A stretch of DNA of 64,000 bases. It comes from Isochrysis galbana (Eukaryota; Haptophyta; Isochrysidales; Isochrysidaceae). The notes beneath the pieces were generated by a model. That model made no database searches. It saw only the letters and a program-made list of their open reading frames with translations, and had not been told where the DNA came from. Both the position numbers and the translations under genes were made by a program. Location: the NCBI GenBank assembly GCA_018136815.1, contig CM030931.1:4036148-4100147 (forward strand), written 5' to 3'. This document shows positions 1 to 9,970 of this stretch, one piece after another (position 1 is the first letter of the stretch; each line of letters opens with the position of its first letter).

Positions 1-222
1 CAATCACACGTGCTGCGCAAACGAAACGTCTCGTATATGGCTACTTTACGTTAATGTGGGCCTTAGGGAAAAAAGTTTCTATGCGCACGCACGGCGCCCT
101 CGCGAGGGGGAAGTCGATGCGCATACGCACGGCGTGCTCAATGATTGCAAGTAATCACATGTGCTGCGTAAACGAAACATCTCGTATACGGCGACTTTAT
201 GTTGAAAAAAGTTTCTATGCAC
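1..222. repeat. Imperfect tandem duplication, about 150-bp period
   Basis: A block beginning aatcacacgtgctgcg at 3 recurs diverged at about 151 (aatcacatgtgctgcg). Both copies run through acgaaac(g/a)tctcgtata and an AAAAAAGTTTCTATGC stretch. The array may continue outside the window on the left. No coding function is evident. Confidence 0.6.
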
Positions 223-470
223 ATCTCGTATACGGCGATTAGCTTTGTTTTGTACCACTGTTGTTCATAACTAAAAAGAAAACAGATTGTGGTCCTCTTT
301 TGACGGAACGCGACTTTGCCTACCTGGTCGGGCGGGTCGTCTGGGCGTGGTCGCTTCGGCGACATTGGCGTGTCCATGAACGCTTCGTCCATGGCGGCGA
401 GGGCGGCGGCAGCGAGGGCGGGAGGCGGCGCGCGCTCCATGACCCTATCAGTTTACTGATAGTTGCACTA
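138..470 (-). mobile_element. 5' fragment of a non-LTR retroelement (hairpin plus start of ORF)
   Basis: Reading on the minus strand, a perfect 18-bp palindrome (445-462, CTATCAGTTTACTGATAG) lies five bases before an ATG at 440. The ORF runs to 138 and starts MERAPPP, with an SPKRPRP basic motif near residue 30. Other retroelement starts in this window have the same layout (hairpin, ATG, Ala/Pro-rich leader, KRPRP), at 14599 and 47180. The KRPRP segment is followed by VAFR here and in the 47180 copy. The reading frame then degenerates, so this is a truncated copy rather than a host gene. Confidence 0.5.
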
Positions 471-559
471 CAGACTGTCTACAGACCACAGACCTGTATG
501 TGTATGCGTCGTCGCGTTGTCTACTACTACTACTACTTCACTACTTCTACTTCTACTTC

Positions 560-672
560 CAAATACGGGGGCAAATACGGAGGGGGTTTCACATACGGCA
601 AATACGGTCTGTATTTGGTCTGCGTACAAATACAAATACGGTGAATACGTATTTCGTATTTCCCATCTAGGG
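560..672 (+). repeat. CAAATACGG-rich dispersed repeat
   Basis: Irregular reiterations of CAAATACGG/ACAAATAC end in TATTTCCCATCTAGG. The same ending, preceded by the same CAAATACGGT(A/G)AATAC words, occurs at about 42283-42343. This makes it a dispersed element end rather than a simple microsatellite. Confidence 0.55.
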
Positions 673-831
673 GCCCAATATCCAATATATTATTACGTCA
701 CCAACCACAAACCACAAAGGAGAACACAAGAAACGACCGATTGCCCGGTGGCGCAGGAGGAAGCCGAGGACGGACCCATCGGGGATCGAGACATGCCGCC
801 GTCACTGGAAACCCCACGCACTGCGCCCCTA

Positions 832-977
832 GGTAGAGCACGAGGGGACGGGCCGCAAGGCAAATAACAAATAAGGCAAATGTCAAGTGTATAGTGATGA
901 TGTGATAAGGGATGCGGGCGCGGCTGCTAACTACCGGTGCAAGGTCGCGCGCGCGGCGAGATTATTAAGAAAAAAAT
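832..977 (+). mobile_element. 3' end of a non-LTR retroelement
   Basis: It shares the order of motifs seen at the 3' end of the larger element near 19.9 kb. These are CCTAGGTAGAGCACGAGGGG, then a GCC-GCAA-GGC mini-hairpin (852-861), then a GC-rich stretch ending GCGGCGAGATTATTAAG. The terminal oligo-T seen elsewhere is degraded here (aaaaaaattgtt). The copy is diverged. Confidence 0.5.
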
Positions 978-1112
978 TGTTAGGGCGGTCAAACACTCTA
1001 CTTTACCGAGGGGACCTCAATCAAACCTCAAAAGCTTCTTTCAAATCTAGCCGGCACGGATGAAGTGAAGCGGTAGAAAGTTTCCCTACTGCCATGGGAA
1101 TCAGAATCTGTC

Positions 1113-1118
1113 TATAAA
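1113..1118 (+). promoter_or_regulatory. Possible TATA box
   Basis: TATAAA lies about 245 bp upstream of the ATG at 1361, and a pyrimidine-rich leader follows it. Position and motif fit a core promoter for the C2-domain gene. The motif is short and could be chance. Confidence 0.25.
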
Positions 1119-1360
1119 CAGTCCGGCACTAAGCAATAACTATATGTCGCTCTCAGTTGTACTCAGATCCTTCAGCAGCTTCAACCCCCACCAGCGCCCC
1201 CCACCCCCCGCCGCGCCCCGCGCTCTTCCCCCCCTCCCCCCCTCTTTCTCTCTTCCTCCTTCCCCTGCTTCCTGCCCTGCTGCTTCTTTCTCCCCCCCCT
1301 CCTTCCCCCGAGCCGCTCTACCCTCGCCTCCCTCCATTTCTCCCGGGCCCCATCGCCTCG

Positions 1361-2944
1361 ATGGCGAGCCTGCATCTTCGTCTCTTCGACCTCGGCCTTG
1401 ACGCGAACCCTGCGCCCACCCGAGTACAGCTCGCGCTCGACGCTTTCGGCCACGAGCAGCGCGCCCCACCACGCGATTTTTCCCCCGATGCGGAGGGTGT
1501 CGCAGAGCTCGAGTGCCTCTTTCAGTTGAGTCCTGGCGCCCAAATTTCGACGTCGGTGATCGCTGCAGCATTGGGCGACGCAGATGAGACGGCTTCTGAC
1601 ATCTTCCTCGTTGTCTACGCCCTCAACGGCGAGGATGTTGCTGAAGTTGGCGCAGCACACCTTTGCCTCCGTTCGCTACTGGATGCGCCAGCCGAGGTTG
1701 ATCTCACGCTTGAGATACTTGATGAGGCGGGTGGCGTGGCAGGCGCGCTTTCGCTATGTGTGGAAGGTGCCGCTCCCGCACTTGCAGCCGCATTGCGTGC
1801 GGTGCGGCCTCTGCCTGCGCCGCCGCCCGCGCCGATGCTTTTCGCGCGCACCAACGCAGCGGCAGCCGCTGCCGCCGCAACTGGTGACGACGGCTTGGTG
1901 CTTTCGGTCGGTGAACTGCAGATCTGGCCTGAGGCGTCAACGCGGGCTGCACGGGTAGCACCCAATGGCAATGTTTTTGTAGCGCTCGAGCTAGCGACAG
2001 GGCCACCTTCGGGCCTCGAGCTGAGCGAGTCGCGTTCTGTTTCTATGTCTAACTGGCGCGCCGCTTTCAATTGTTCGATCCCCTTTGCACTTCCAAAGGG
2101 ATCGGGCGAAAGGGCAACGCTACGCAAGGCCCTGGCTACGGAGCCATCTGTGTGTGACGAGGACTCTGACCTCTACGTGATTGTGCTCCGTGAGGACGAC
2201 CGAGGAGCCCAGGAGGTGGGCTCGAGTTTTATCAACTTGAAGGCTGCCTTTGCTGATGCGCCGACGGCCGATTGCCACCCGCGCACACTCGCCATTGTGA
2301 GCGAGAGCGGTGAGCGCATTGGCGTTCTCACCGTTGCATTGCGGGCAATAGATTGCCTCAGCGCCATTGCTCAGGAGGAGGCATCAGTGAGCGGATTGGG
2401 GACCAACAGTTTGGAAGACGCCGCGGACGCCACGCCGCAGTGGTGTACATGCGCCGCTGCAAGTTCGCCCGTTCCGATAGCCACGCCGTCACCCATGAAG
2501 CGTTTGAGAGAGGAGCGGGTTGCGCGTACGATTGAGAGGATCCGCAACACTCCCAGGGGGGCCAAGAAGGCTCCTAATACGCCTGGCTCGCTGCCTGCCA
2601 TACGGACTCCGGCGCAGATCGCAGCTTCACCGATGCAAACGCCAGACAAGCAAAGCACACCGAAGCCACCACCCGTCCATCTCGAGGTGGACGTTGGCAG
2701 TGGTAACTTGCGCGCAAAGAGGCCAACGTCTGCCGAGATGGCATCGCGGCGCGCGCATTTGCGCGCACAGCGAGACTTGCTGCAGCAGAAAGGAGTCACA
2801 CCTCCCCCGGTCGTCCCGTCTAAACCGACAGATGCAGTCGTAGTAGAATCACCAAAGCGACGTGTGCGGGCTGGAGTTGTCGATGCGCTAGCTGTTCAGC
2901 TTGGGCAAACACTGGATTGGCATCGCAAAAACGACGGCAAGTGA
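1361..2944 (+). CDS. C2-domain protein, RPGRIP1/fantom C-terminal-like
   Basis: The protein has 528 residues. The ATG at 1361 (MASLHLRLFD) is the first in a frame that is open further upstream only through a C/T-rich, proline-coding leader. Two beta-rich segments (about 1-150 and 190-360) look like C2 domains. The second runs DLYVIVLRED, QEVGSSFINL, a polar loop, then GVLTVALRAI. I match this to the C-terminal C2/RPGR-interacting domain of RPGRIP1/RPGRIP1L (consensus 'EEVGYA.L.L ... GKL.V.L.A'). Those proteins are ciliary transition-zone scaffolds. The last 160 residues are basic and proline/arginine-rich, likely disordered. The long N-terminal coiled coil of RPGRIP1 is absent, so this may be a short relative or just another C2 protein. 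The family call is from pattern memory. Confidence 0.5.
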   Translation: MASLHLRLFDLGLDANPAPTRVQLALDAFGHEQRAPPRDFSPDAEGVAELECLFQLSPGAQISTSVIAAALGDADETASDIFLVVYALNGEDVAEVGAAHLCLRSLLDAPAEVDLTLEILDEAGGVAGALSLCVEGAAPALAAALRAVRPLPAPPPAPMLFARTNAAAAAAAATGDDGLVLSVGELQIWPEASTRAARVAPNGNVFVALELATGPPSGLELSESRSVSMSNWRAAFNCSIPFALPKGSGERATLRKALATEPSVCDEDSDLYVIVLREDDRGAQEVGSSFINLKAAFADAPTADCHPRTLAIVSESGERIGVLTVALRAIDCLSAIAQEEASVSGLGTNSLEDAADATPQWCTCAAASSPVPIATPSPMKRLREERVARTIERIRNTPRGAKKAPNTPGSLPAIRTPAQIAASPMQTPDKQSTPKPPPVHLEVDVGSGNLRAKRPTSAEMASRRAHLRAQRDLLQQKGVTPPPVVPSKPTDAVVVESPKRRVRAGVVDALAVQLGQTLDWHRKNDGK

Positions 2945-4089
2945 CAAGTGAGGGTGCGCTCGCTAAGCGTTGGAATGTGTCGTTGACCCTCGTACTTCCG
3001 CAAGCCAATGTGGGACGATTTTAAGTGAAACCCCATAGTCTATCATAGTGGCCTATCTATATAAATATTATGTATGCCGAGATGATATAAAGTTAAAATG
3101 GGCTGGGGGGCTAGGGCCCCCCGCGTGGTATCTGAGTGTCGGGCCCCAACCGGTACATATCTTTTTAAGAGTAGTCGCGTAGCAGTACGTATCCAGATTC
3201 TTGCGACACTGGGCGGATCTTGAATTCATACTCCTAGTGTGAAGATACTGATGGGGGCGAGCGAGCGGATGGCCGGCCGGACTTGGCCCCAACCGACCGA
3301 CTGGGCTAGGGGGTAGACCAATTTTGGACGAGTCCTCAGTATGAGTATGAGATTCGGGGCTTTTCACTGAGAAGGGTTAAGGCCTCTGACTCTGATCGGA
3401 CTAGGCGAGGTCCGGTCGAGCGCTTGAGCGCCTAGCCCAAACACGCCAAAGCTATTTTGGTCGGGTCCGTATACCTACCGCAGTAAAGCTACAACTACAA
3501 GCTACTATCACCGATGGTCTCTTGCCTCCCGCTTGCCGCTTGTCGTCTCTTGTCTCTTGCCCCCCCCCTGTCCTCTTTTTACTTCCTAAGTCCAATGGGA
3601 CTTCTCTTCACGTGAGGAGAGGCGACGGGCGGCCCCCTCTCTTCTTTTTCTCTTTCCTCTCCTGCTCACCCCCTCTCTACGCGCACCCTGTTTATGTTAG
3701 TTCTCTACGTAGGGGGTAGACCAATTATGTTAGTTCTCTACGTACGTGTTACTGTGAGTGCGCGTTTGATACGTGTTTTGAGAGGCAATTGCAATTGTAA
3801 GAGGAAGTTTACCCGGTTCTGTTCTGGAGAGAGCGCGAGCGATGGCGTCGCTCTCCCTGCCCTCTCGGCCGCCCTGGTTACCGTGATGGTACCAGGGAGG
3901 GAAGCGCGCGGAACTAACGCGAGAACAAGGAGGGTTCAGGCGGCGGCGTTGTGCAAGGAGACAAGCGCGCACGGCAGGCAAGACAGCTAGGAAGAAACGT
4001 GGCGGGGTCATGGAAAGAGCACGGGTCGGCCGGTCAGCCCTTATGACCGTAGAGGGTCGAGCTCGCGGATGCGATAGGAGGGGTGCAAA
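2945..4089. other. Intergenic, no gene seen
   Basis: No ORF here has protein-like composition. A 16-base word AGGGGGTAGACCAATT occurs at about 3309 and 3711. ATGTTAGTTCTCTACGTA occurs twice within 3693-3745, so the stretch contains small local duplications. The 3500-3680 part is pyrimidine-rich. Confidence 0.4.
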
Positions 4090-4512
4090 TCCCCCCCCCC
4101 TCCCTCGCTCCACTCTCTCCCATCTCTCTCCCTGCGGCGCGTTGCCATACGCGCGCCAGGGCCTGCTCTCAGAGGTCCTTTGGGGGCCCCCAGAGGACCA
4201 GCCAGCGGCAGCTCAGGGGCAGTGGAGACTGGGGCTCAGCCCCTGGCCCCCCCTGCCTCTCCCTCGCTCGCCTCGCTGGCTCTGGGTGCCGCCCAGAGGC
4301 CCATATCTGCCTGGCGACCAGGGATGGGAGGGGGATTCAGTACGAGAGCAGGCCCGAGCGGGCATGGGAGTGCGGCTCGCGACCCGCGCCCACTGGGGGT
4401 CTGGGTGGTTGTGTTGATTGCCCTGCTCATGCCAGAAGGCAGAGCATGGGGTTGACCGACGAGGGGGGGCGCGAGGTGCCCCCCCATGCTGAACTACGTA
4501 TACACTTAGTTG
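4090..4512 (-). mobile_element. Retroelement 5' portion, proline-rich short ORF
   Basis: On the minus strand a hairpin-like sequence at 4491-4512 (CAACTAAGTGTATACGTAGTTC) precedes an ATG at 4487. The short ORF starts MGGHLAPPL and runs to 4236. The body matches elements at 49.55-50.1 kb, 50.43-50.8 kb and 63.2-63.94 kb. Shared blocks include CAGCTCAGGGGCAGTGGAG and CCTGCCTCTCCCTCGCT. No 3' end of the family is visible, so the copy is probably truncated near 4.09 kb by the C-rich tract. Confidence 0.5.
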
Positions 4513-4698
4513 ATAAGGGCCAAGAAAGGATGCGAGAGAGAAACCCCCACCTATACTGGTATTGTTTGGTGACTTGGCAAAACCGCCGGCCAAAGGAGGG
4601 CCCACGGGCTAATAGACAATAGCCCCCTCTTTTCGTATTCATAGACGGAACGCCGAAAACAGAGTGATCGCGACACCTAGAAGATGAAGGAGTCGGGA

Positions 4699-5682
4699 TC
4701 ATCTAGCAAGCCCTCGTAGGCGCATCTCTTCGGCTAGCGCTCGTCGTTCTACGTTTTGCTCGGCTTGCTCCCTATGTCTCTCACTGCGCAGCCCTTGGGC
4801 CAACTCGCGCGCCGACGCACGCGCCGCAGAGTTCTCGCGCTCAATTCTCTGGAGCACCTGTTTGCAAGCGTTTGCACTACTCGCTTCACCATTGACCGCT
4901 TGCACGAACGCGCTGCGGAATTGGCCAAGTCCCTCAACCGATCCTGCTCCAGGGTTGGCATCACATAACTCTGCCACGCGCTTGAGCAAGCCATCCATCT
5001 CGTCCATGATCCTCTTTTTGCGATCGTAGAGCATCGTGTGACCGCGTGCGTTGTTCGGTGTCAACGCGGATAAAGCATCCAGGCGCGTTTGCAAAGCACC
5101 AAACTTCTCATATGCCTCGAGGACCTGTTGCTGTGCAAGACTCATCGATGCAAGCTGACCAGTCATCTGCTCCATATCCACAGCATTGCTATGGGCAGCC
5201 TTCTTCTTCCGCTTGGATTTGTGCTTCTTGTGTTTTTCACCGGTAATGCTCCCGCCGGCCCCTTGCGTCGTTGGATCTATGGACGCCCCGTCCCACCCTC
5301 CACTCTCTTCTAGCTGTTCGACAAGACTTCGAAGGTCAGGCTGGAAGGGCTCGGGACTGGGTACATCCTTGCGCTGAAGGCCTAAGTTGACGAGGGAGGG
5401 CCGCGTTGAGAATAACGGTGTGGATACAGATGTCGACGCCACGCCTCGAGCTTCGCGCGCGCCTTGTGAGGGCGAGACGAAGTGACAGTGCTGCGCCTGC
5501 ACCAGCAGCCGGCTCAGCTCCGCCTTGCACTCCCGCGCCCGAGGCTGGTCTCCGCTCTTGATCGCCGCGTCGTACTCTTCGCGCGCGGCACGCAGCTGTT
5601 TCGACAGTTCCCGCGCATCCACATCCACCGCCCCTCTGCCGACGAGAGGCGCGCGAGGCTCTCCCTCAGCCGGTGCCGCCAT
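4699..5682 (-). CDS. Coiled-coil protein, unrecognised
   Basis: The protein has 327 residues, starting at an ATG (MAAPAEGEPR) at 5682. An N-terminal helix (about 25-65) is rich in R/E/A. A lysine-rich patch (EKHKKHKSKRKKK, about 150) looks like a nuclear signal. The C-terminal half (170-327) is a long predicted helix with Q/E/R heptads ending RALAEEMRLRG. I cannot assign it to a family. It faces away from the ORF at 6023; the 340-bp gap holds a palindromic CTTATAAG (5801-5808) and a fold-back repeat. Codon use is GC-rich and amino-acid composition is protein-like, so I take it as a real gene, possibly with further exons. Confidence 0.6.
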   Translation of the reverse strand: MAAPAEGEPRAPLVGRGAVDVDARELSKQLRAAREEYDAAIKSGDQPRARECKAELSRLLVQAQHCHFVSPSQGAREARGVASTSVSTPLFSTRPSLVNLGLQRKDVPSPEPFQPDLRSLVEQLEESGGWDGASIDPTTQGAGGSITGEKHKKHKSKRKKKAAHSNAVDMEQMTGQLASMSLAQQQVLEAYEKFGALQTRLDALSALTPNNARGHTMLYDRKKRIMDEMDGLLKRVAELCDANPGAGSVEGLGQFRSAFVQAVNGEASSANACKQVLQRIERENSAARASARELAQGLRSERHREQAEQNVERRALAEEMRLRGLAR

Positions 5683-5822
5683 CGCAGTGCCGCCGCGAGG
5701 GAGAGGGGGGCCGGGGGGCCGGGGGGGGGTGAGGGGGAGAAAAGGAGAAGGGCGGGCGGGCGGGCGGGCGTGAGAGACAGAGAAAGGGAGAGCGTTAGAA
5801 CTTATAAGAGGGTTTTTGAGAA

Positions 5823-5910
5823 GGTTTCACTCGGGTTTCATTCGGGTTTCACTCCGGGGGTTTCACTTGCTCGACTACCGAGTAAAGCCGGGTGAAACCC
5901 GAGTGAAACA
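5823..5910. repeat. Fold-back (inverted) repeat between divergent genes
   Basis: GTTTCACTCGGGTTTCA (about 5824-5840) is exactly complementary to TGAAACCCGAGTGAAAC (5893-5909), with a loop of about 52 bases. The loop carries additional GTTTCA words and a small CTCG/CGAG hairpin. Nothing resembling a terminator is expected here. It may be a MITE remnant or an operator-like element between the genes starting at 5682 (minus) and 6023 (plus). Confidence 0.6.
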
Positions 5911-6022
5911 ACGTTCTGCAAAAGGCCTGCCGGCAGAGCGCGACGGGTTTCACGGCGCCGCGCCGACTCATGCCCACCCGCCCCTTCTCAGCGATGGAGC
6001 TGGAGGATGCGAGGATGCGGAG

Positions 6023-6349
6023 ATGGCGCTGGCGCTGGCGATCGCGGCCGACGAGGATCGACTGTGGGATGAGCTCCTTGCGCGCTCATCCGGCGAAAGC
6101 GCGGACGATGAGGAGAGCATCCTCGTCGCTGTCGCTGTTGACCCTCTGGGACGCTCTGCGAAGACGCGCATCGGCCCACAGCGCCTTTCAGTGGCCCGAC
6201 TGGAGCGCGAGGCGGCGGAGGCCGGTGTGGGCAAGGACGACTTCGCCAGGGATGTTTACATCCGCTTTGGCGTACGTCTCCCCGACCTCCGCCGCTTCAT
6301 TGACGCATTGCAACTGCCGCACCTCATATCGCGGGACATCGGGACCTAA
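6023..6349 (+). CDS. Short acidic protein, possible transposase N-terminal remnant
   Basis: The ORF is 108 codons from the ATG at 6023 (MALALAIAADED); the frame is open further 5' through the fold-back repeat. The last third reads DVYIRFGVRLPDLRRF...LQLP. This resembles the helical N-terminal segment seen before the DDE domain in some Harbinger-type (DDE_Tnp_4) proteins, but the catalytic domain is absent. It could be a truncated transposase, a first exon, or an unrelated small protein. I place little weight on the family suggestion. Confidence 0.35.
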   Translation: MALALAIAADEDRLWDELLARSSGESADDEESILVAVAVDPLGRSAKTRIGPQRLSVARLEREAAEAGVGKDDFARDVYIRFGVRLPDLRRFIDALQLPHLISRDIGT

Positions 6350-6840
6350 TATATCAGGCCTGACCCATATTGTATTCAACGGAACGTGACCTTACTGCTG
6401 AGTAGTTTTGTGCCGTGGGTCTGACTTGTGCTGACTTGAATCACTTAGTCTTAGTGCGGTAGTGCGGTCATGTGTATCGTGGCCGAGCATGTTGGTGCAA
6501 GGCTAGTGACAGTGGCGGCACTAATGCTCGTTTGTTTTATTAGTAGCGGCACTAATGCTCGTTTGTTTTATTATTACTCGTACTCACCCTTCCCGCGCCC
6601 TCCAAAGGCCAAAGGCGAAATCAGCTTTGCGCCGACGCTCCGACACTCATCCGCTTTACTCTAGAGTAGCCATCTATTCCTCTAAAAAAGAGACAGGGAA
6701 TCTGTTAATCGTCAGTAGCTCCCCCCACCCCTCACCCCTTCCGGAGGGGCCGCGCCGCGCCGCGCCGCTCCGCGTGCGACCGGCGGAGCACCCCCCCCCC
6801 CCCCCCCCTCATCCTCTCCTCTACTGGGTCCACCCGCCAC
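6350..6840. other. Intergenic, no gene seen
   Basis: It contains a 26-bp tandem repeat near 6515-6566 (GGCACTAATGCTCGTTTG twice) and a long C-run (about 6791-6808) before the sulfotransferase gene. No coding sequence is supported. Confidence 0.4.
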
Positions 6841-6867
6841 TTGGCGTCAGTTGACGGGCAGCAGGAG

Positions 6868-7876
6868 ATGAGCAGTAAATACTTCCCCGGGTGCCCTATG
6901 CCCGCCAAGCGCTTCTGCCTCGAGCCGCTGCCCGGCCGATTCAACGGCACCTACTCGCTCACCTCGATGGGTGGCGTTGGCACCACCTTCCTGCTCGAGT
7001 GGCTCAGGCACTTAGAGCAGACGGACCGACAGAGTCACGAATGCAAGCTCGGTCTCATTCCGGAGAAAGCACTCTTTGGACCCTCCTGCGACTGCCCAGC
7101 ACTCGCAGATGGTGGCCCGCGCCGGCACCTGGCGTCGTGCCACTATGACGACGACGGCATCTTCAAACACCTGGCAGATCCATCTGTCCTGAACAGGTTC
7201 CCGAACCACAAGGCTATCTACCTCATTGGCTCGCCCTTGGATGCCGTGGCATCCGTCTTTCGCCGACGATACCAGTGCTGGCATCTATATCGGCTTAACA
7301 ACTGTTGGTTTACCCGCAGACAAAGGGAAGGCCTCATTCCTTGTGAGCAGCCCGGAATCCAGGCCTTCCGCAAGCGATATGGCTCGGCCGCGTCAACGTG
7401 CCGGGTACCCAAGGAGGGGCCGCTCTCAAGTCTCGATTCGTATGCTCGAAATGGTGAGCATCTACTTAGCCTCCGACCAAGGTGCACACTGGGTGGCATT
7501 GCTTGAGTACTCCTAAATTGTGATCCTGAGCTCTACTTCTTCTTACATGTTGCGTGCCATTGCTTCAGGTATTGACCTCTTCGGCGCAGCAGCCCAGTTC
7601 CGATCATGGCTTTCCTGTCGTGCACCTCGGTGTACATTTGATATCCTTATTGTGAGGTACGAGACGCTGAACCAATCCGTTCCTGCCATCCTTGATTTTT
7701 TGGAAGTACCTCGTGCTGCCAGGAGTTTTTTTCCGAAGATCCGACCGGCGCATTCATCAACTACCCGACTCATGGGTGGTAGACAAGTGGAGCACAGGTT
7801 GCAAGCGATCTATGGTAGCTTAGATGCGGCGGTTGAGGAGGTGCCTCCCACTGGGTTGCTCCTGCGCAACAGCTGA
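6868..7876 (+). CDS. PAPS-dependent sulfotransferase-like protein, one intron
   Basis: Exon 1 (to 7453) and exon 2 (7569-7876) join across a 115-bp intron. The donor is ATG|GTGAGC and the acceptor TTCAG|GT. The join keeps the frame and gives YARNG-IDLFGAAAQF. MGGVGTTFLLEWL near the N-terminus fits the 5'-phosphosulfate loop. AIYLIGSPLDAVASVFRR fits the 3'-phosphate-binding segment, with SP where most enzymes have RDP. The C-terminal half has DILIVRYETL and AILDFLEVP, typical of the fold. The product is about 306 residues from the first in-frame ATG (6868). The frame is open upstream without an ATG, so a 5' exon (for example a Golgi anchor) may be missing. The substrate is unknown. The stop lies inside a 126-bp tandem duplication. 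Confidence 0.65.
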
Positions 7877-8094
7877 CTACTGGTGGTTTTCCGGCATTCG
7901 CCTTGCTCCTAAATTGACCCAATTACAAGAGGAGGGGGAGGAGGCTGCCGATCGCAATCAAGTCGAGGTGCCTCCCACTGGGTTGCTCCTGCGCAACAGC
8001 TGACTACTGGTGGTTTTACGGCATTCGCCTTGCTCCTAAATTGACCCAATTACTAAGGGGGAGGGAGGAGGGCTGCCGATCGCAATCAAGTCGC
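7839..8094. repeat. 126-bp tandem duplication spanning a gene end
   Basis: Two copies (7839-7964 and 7965-8094) each begin GAGGTGCCTCCCACTGGG and include TTGCTCCTAAATTGACCC. The first copy supplies the last codons and stop of the sulfotransferase; the second repeats the same 38 bp of coding sequence as downstream DNA. A few substitutions and small indels separate them, indicating a recent event. Confidence 0.85.
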
Positions 8095-8451
8095 AATCAA
8101 GTTTATTGGCGGGAGGCATCTAGCTTCGGGGTACAGGCGCCAAAGCACCCACGCATCCAAGCGATAGCTTTCGCACATGTCCTTGCGGAGGGGCCGACTG
8201 AAAAAGATCGCCGAGCTGTACTAGCCCAGCAACAGCATGGAACATTGTCCACAAACCTTTAGCACGTCATATAGCGCCACAAGCGGCCACACCCACTGTC
8301 AATTCGTTGCACTATTCACCCTCACATCGGATAGACAAATCGACCTCGGGCAGTTGACGCTGAACGCAATAGGCTGTTGCGCACACACCTACCACATGCA
8401 GTATCGCGGCACCGTAATTTTCTTTTTTTTTGTATAGTAATACCAAAGAGG

Positions 8452-8928
8452 ATGCCAGAAAATGAGCCGGATGTTACCGAAAACGCAACGTACGGAACCA
8501 CAATAGGCAACCATCTGGGTGGGATCGTGGGCACAAATCCTACATCATCTTGGGTTGGGTGGCTGTCTAATACTAGGAGGCCCGAAGGGGGCACCTCACA
8601 ATCACCTCATCTGGAATCCAGTATAGAGCACCCGAATCTAAAAACGGTGATTGAGATGTTGCAAAAGCACCGTGATGTGGACGATGTGGACGAGTCTCTA
8701 CTAGATGATATGCTCGACATCACGTATGGAGAAGAAGGACGAGTCGTAAAGAGCATCGTGATCAAGTACGACATCATGAATTATATCATAGACGCAGCGG
8801 CTAACATGCTAATCGACATGTATCCGTTGACGTCCGTCTTATCTCTTAAGAGGCGGCTGGAAGCACCTGCAAAGGTGCTTCGAGACCCCTCTTTATTCCT
8901 AGCATATTGGCGCCCCCTTGGAGCCTAG
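8452..8928 (+). CDS. Hypothetical acidic protein
   Basis: The ORF is 158 codons from an ATG at 8452 (MPENEPDVTE), with lower GC than its neighbours. Residues 60-140 are rich in D/E/V/I and look helical (TVIEMLQKHRDVDDVDESLL, VIKYDIMNYIIDAAANML). I recognise no domain. Its 3' end overlaps a palindromic AAGCACCTGCAAAGGTGCTT (8861-8880), which has an inverted partner near 9.81 kb, so the ORF may belong to a repeat. No neighbour suggests a role. Confidence 0.4.
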   Translation: MPENEPDVTENATYGTTIGNHLGGIVGTNPTSSWVGWLSNTRRPEGGTSQSPHLESSIEHPNLKTVIEMLQKHRDVDDVDESLLDDMLDITYGEEGRVVKSIVIKYDIMNYIIDAAANMLIDMYPLTSVLSLKRRLEAPAKVLRDPSLFLAYWRPLGA

Positions 8929-9842
8929 AGGACACCAACATTGATCTGCAGCCTTGCCATCAATATGGAGGACTAGTCTTATGCAAAAGATGGAGTCGAA
9001 TCGCCCGAAAATTGCTCCCATGACCTGATCGGTAGCGATGCTGCCGACGAGCCGGCGTCGCACGTCGTTCACAACGTATGCTGCAGGAGCAGGAGATCGA
9101 GTCGCAGTTCACAACTCTCATCAAGATAATACGTGTCGGGGGCATTTATTGATGCTGAGTAATCTAAGCCTTACAAATCATATACAAGATGAACTGCTCA
9201 CAAAGCCTTTGGGCCAGAATATTTGATGGGCAAAGCGTTCCCCTTTGAGACATACAACATACGAGCGAGCGGAGACGAGCACACAACACACGCAAGCATT
9301 CAGACTGCACGTGCGCGCATTGCAGTGGACTGCCTGCGCGTCGCCCTGGCCAGCGCGCAGGCAGTCAATATGTGTCTAGTCATAACCACTCCCTGATCGG
9401 GCGCGCAGACACAGACAGCCTGCCAAAATTGCTGGCTCGCGCTCGTGCGCTGCGCCGTTGCCGCTGCAGCAGCTAGCCGCCAACACCAGCAGCCACTCGC
9501 CCGCCACTGCGGCGATCGGAACGTGCCGACCCACAAACAAAGGCAACCAGGCCTGTCTGTTCCCCTTCCCACTGCCTAGATGCTCGCCCATCTGCTCCTG
9601 AAAGGTGAAGCACCTTTCGCGGCGCGCGCATGGAGCGCCGCCCAGGTGACACAAATTGTGACCTAGCTCGCGCTGCGCGTCGAGCTGGGGGCTAGGGCCA
9701 GGATATGATGGGTGAGGGGTATGGAGACACCCTCCCATACCGCTACAGCCGCCAACGAGGTGGTCTGAGAGGCATGGGAGGGGACGGCGCGGCGCGGCGA
9801 CGGCGTGCAGCACCTCCGAAGGTGCTTCGCCTCTTAAGAGAT
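8841..9842. repeat. Pair of inverted repeats about 1 kb apart
   Basis: ATCTCTTAAGAGGCG at 8841-8855 is repeated in inverse orientation at 9828-9842. In both copies it is followed (reading inward) by a GAAGCACCT...AGGTGCT mini-palindrome. The pair could be terminal inverted repeats of a 1-kb element. No target-site duplication is obvious, and the interior has no transposase. Confidence 0.35.
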
Positions 9843-9970
9843 ACAACATCTATCAAGTGAGTACAAATCAAGGCGGCAACAGGCAAGGAAGGCGGGGGGG
9901 CAAAACAGGCGAGGAGGCGGGGCAACAGGCGAGGAGGCGGGCTAAGCTGTGGCAAGCGCGGCGGGAAGTC
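8929..9970. other. Intergenic / repeat interior, no gene seen
   Basis: Only short shadow ORFs are present. A few words at 9038-9226 (ending LLTKPLGQ) faintly recall the end of copia-type polyproteins but are too short to call. 9300-9800 is GC-rich without codon structure. Confidence 0.3.

Noticed and set aside
1157..1360. Longer N-terminus of the C2 protein starting at 1157
   Set aside because: That codon is TTG and the added residues are Pro/Leu homopolymer-like; the ATG at 1361 begins protein-like sequence.
9038..9226. Possible copia polyprotein end (LLTKPLGQ)
   Set aside because: Only a few residues match and no integrase, RT or RNase H sequence is nearby.
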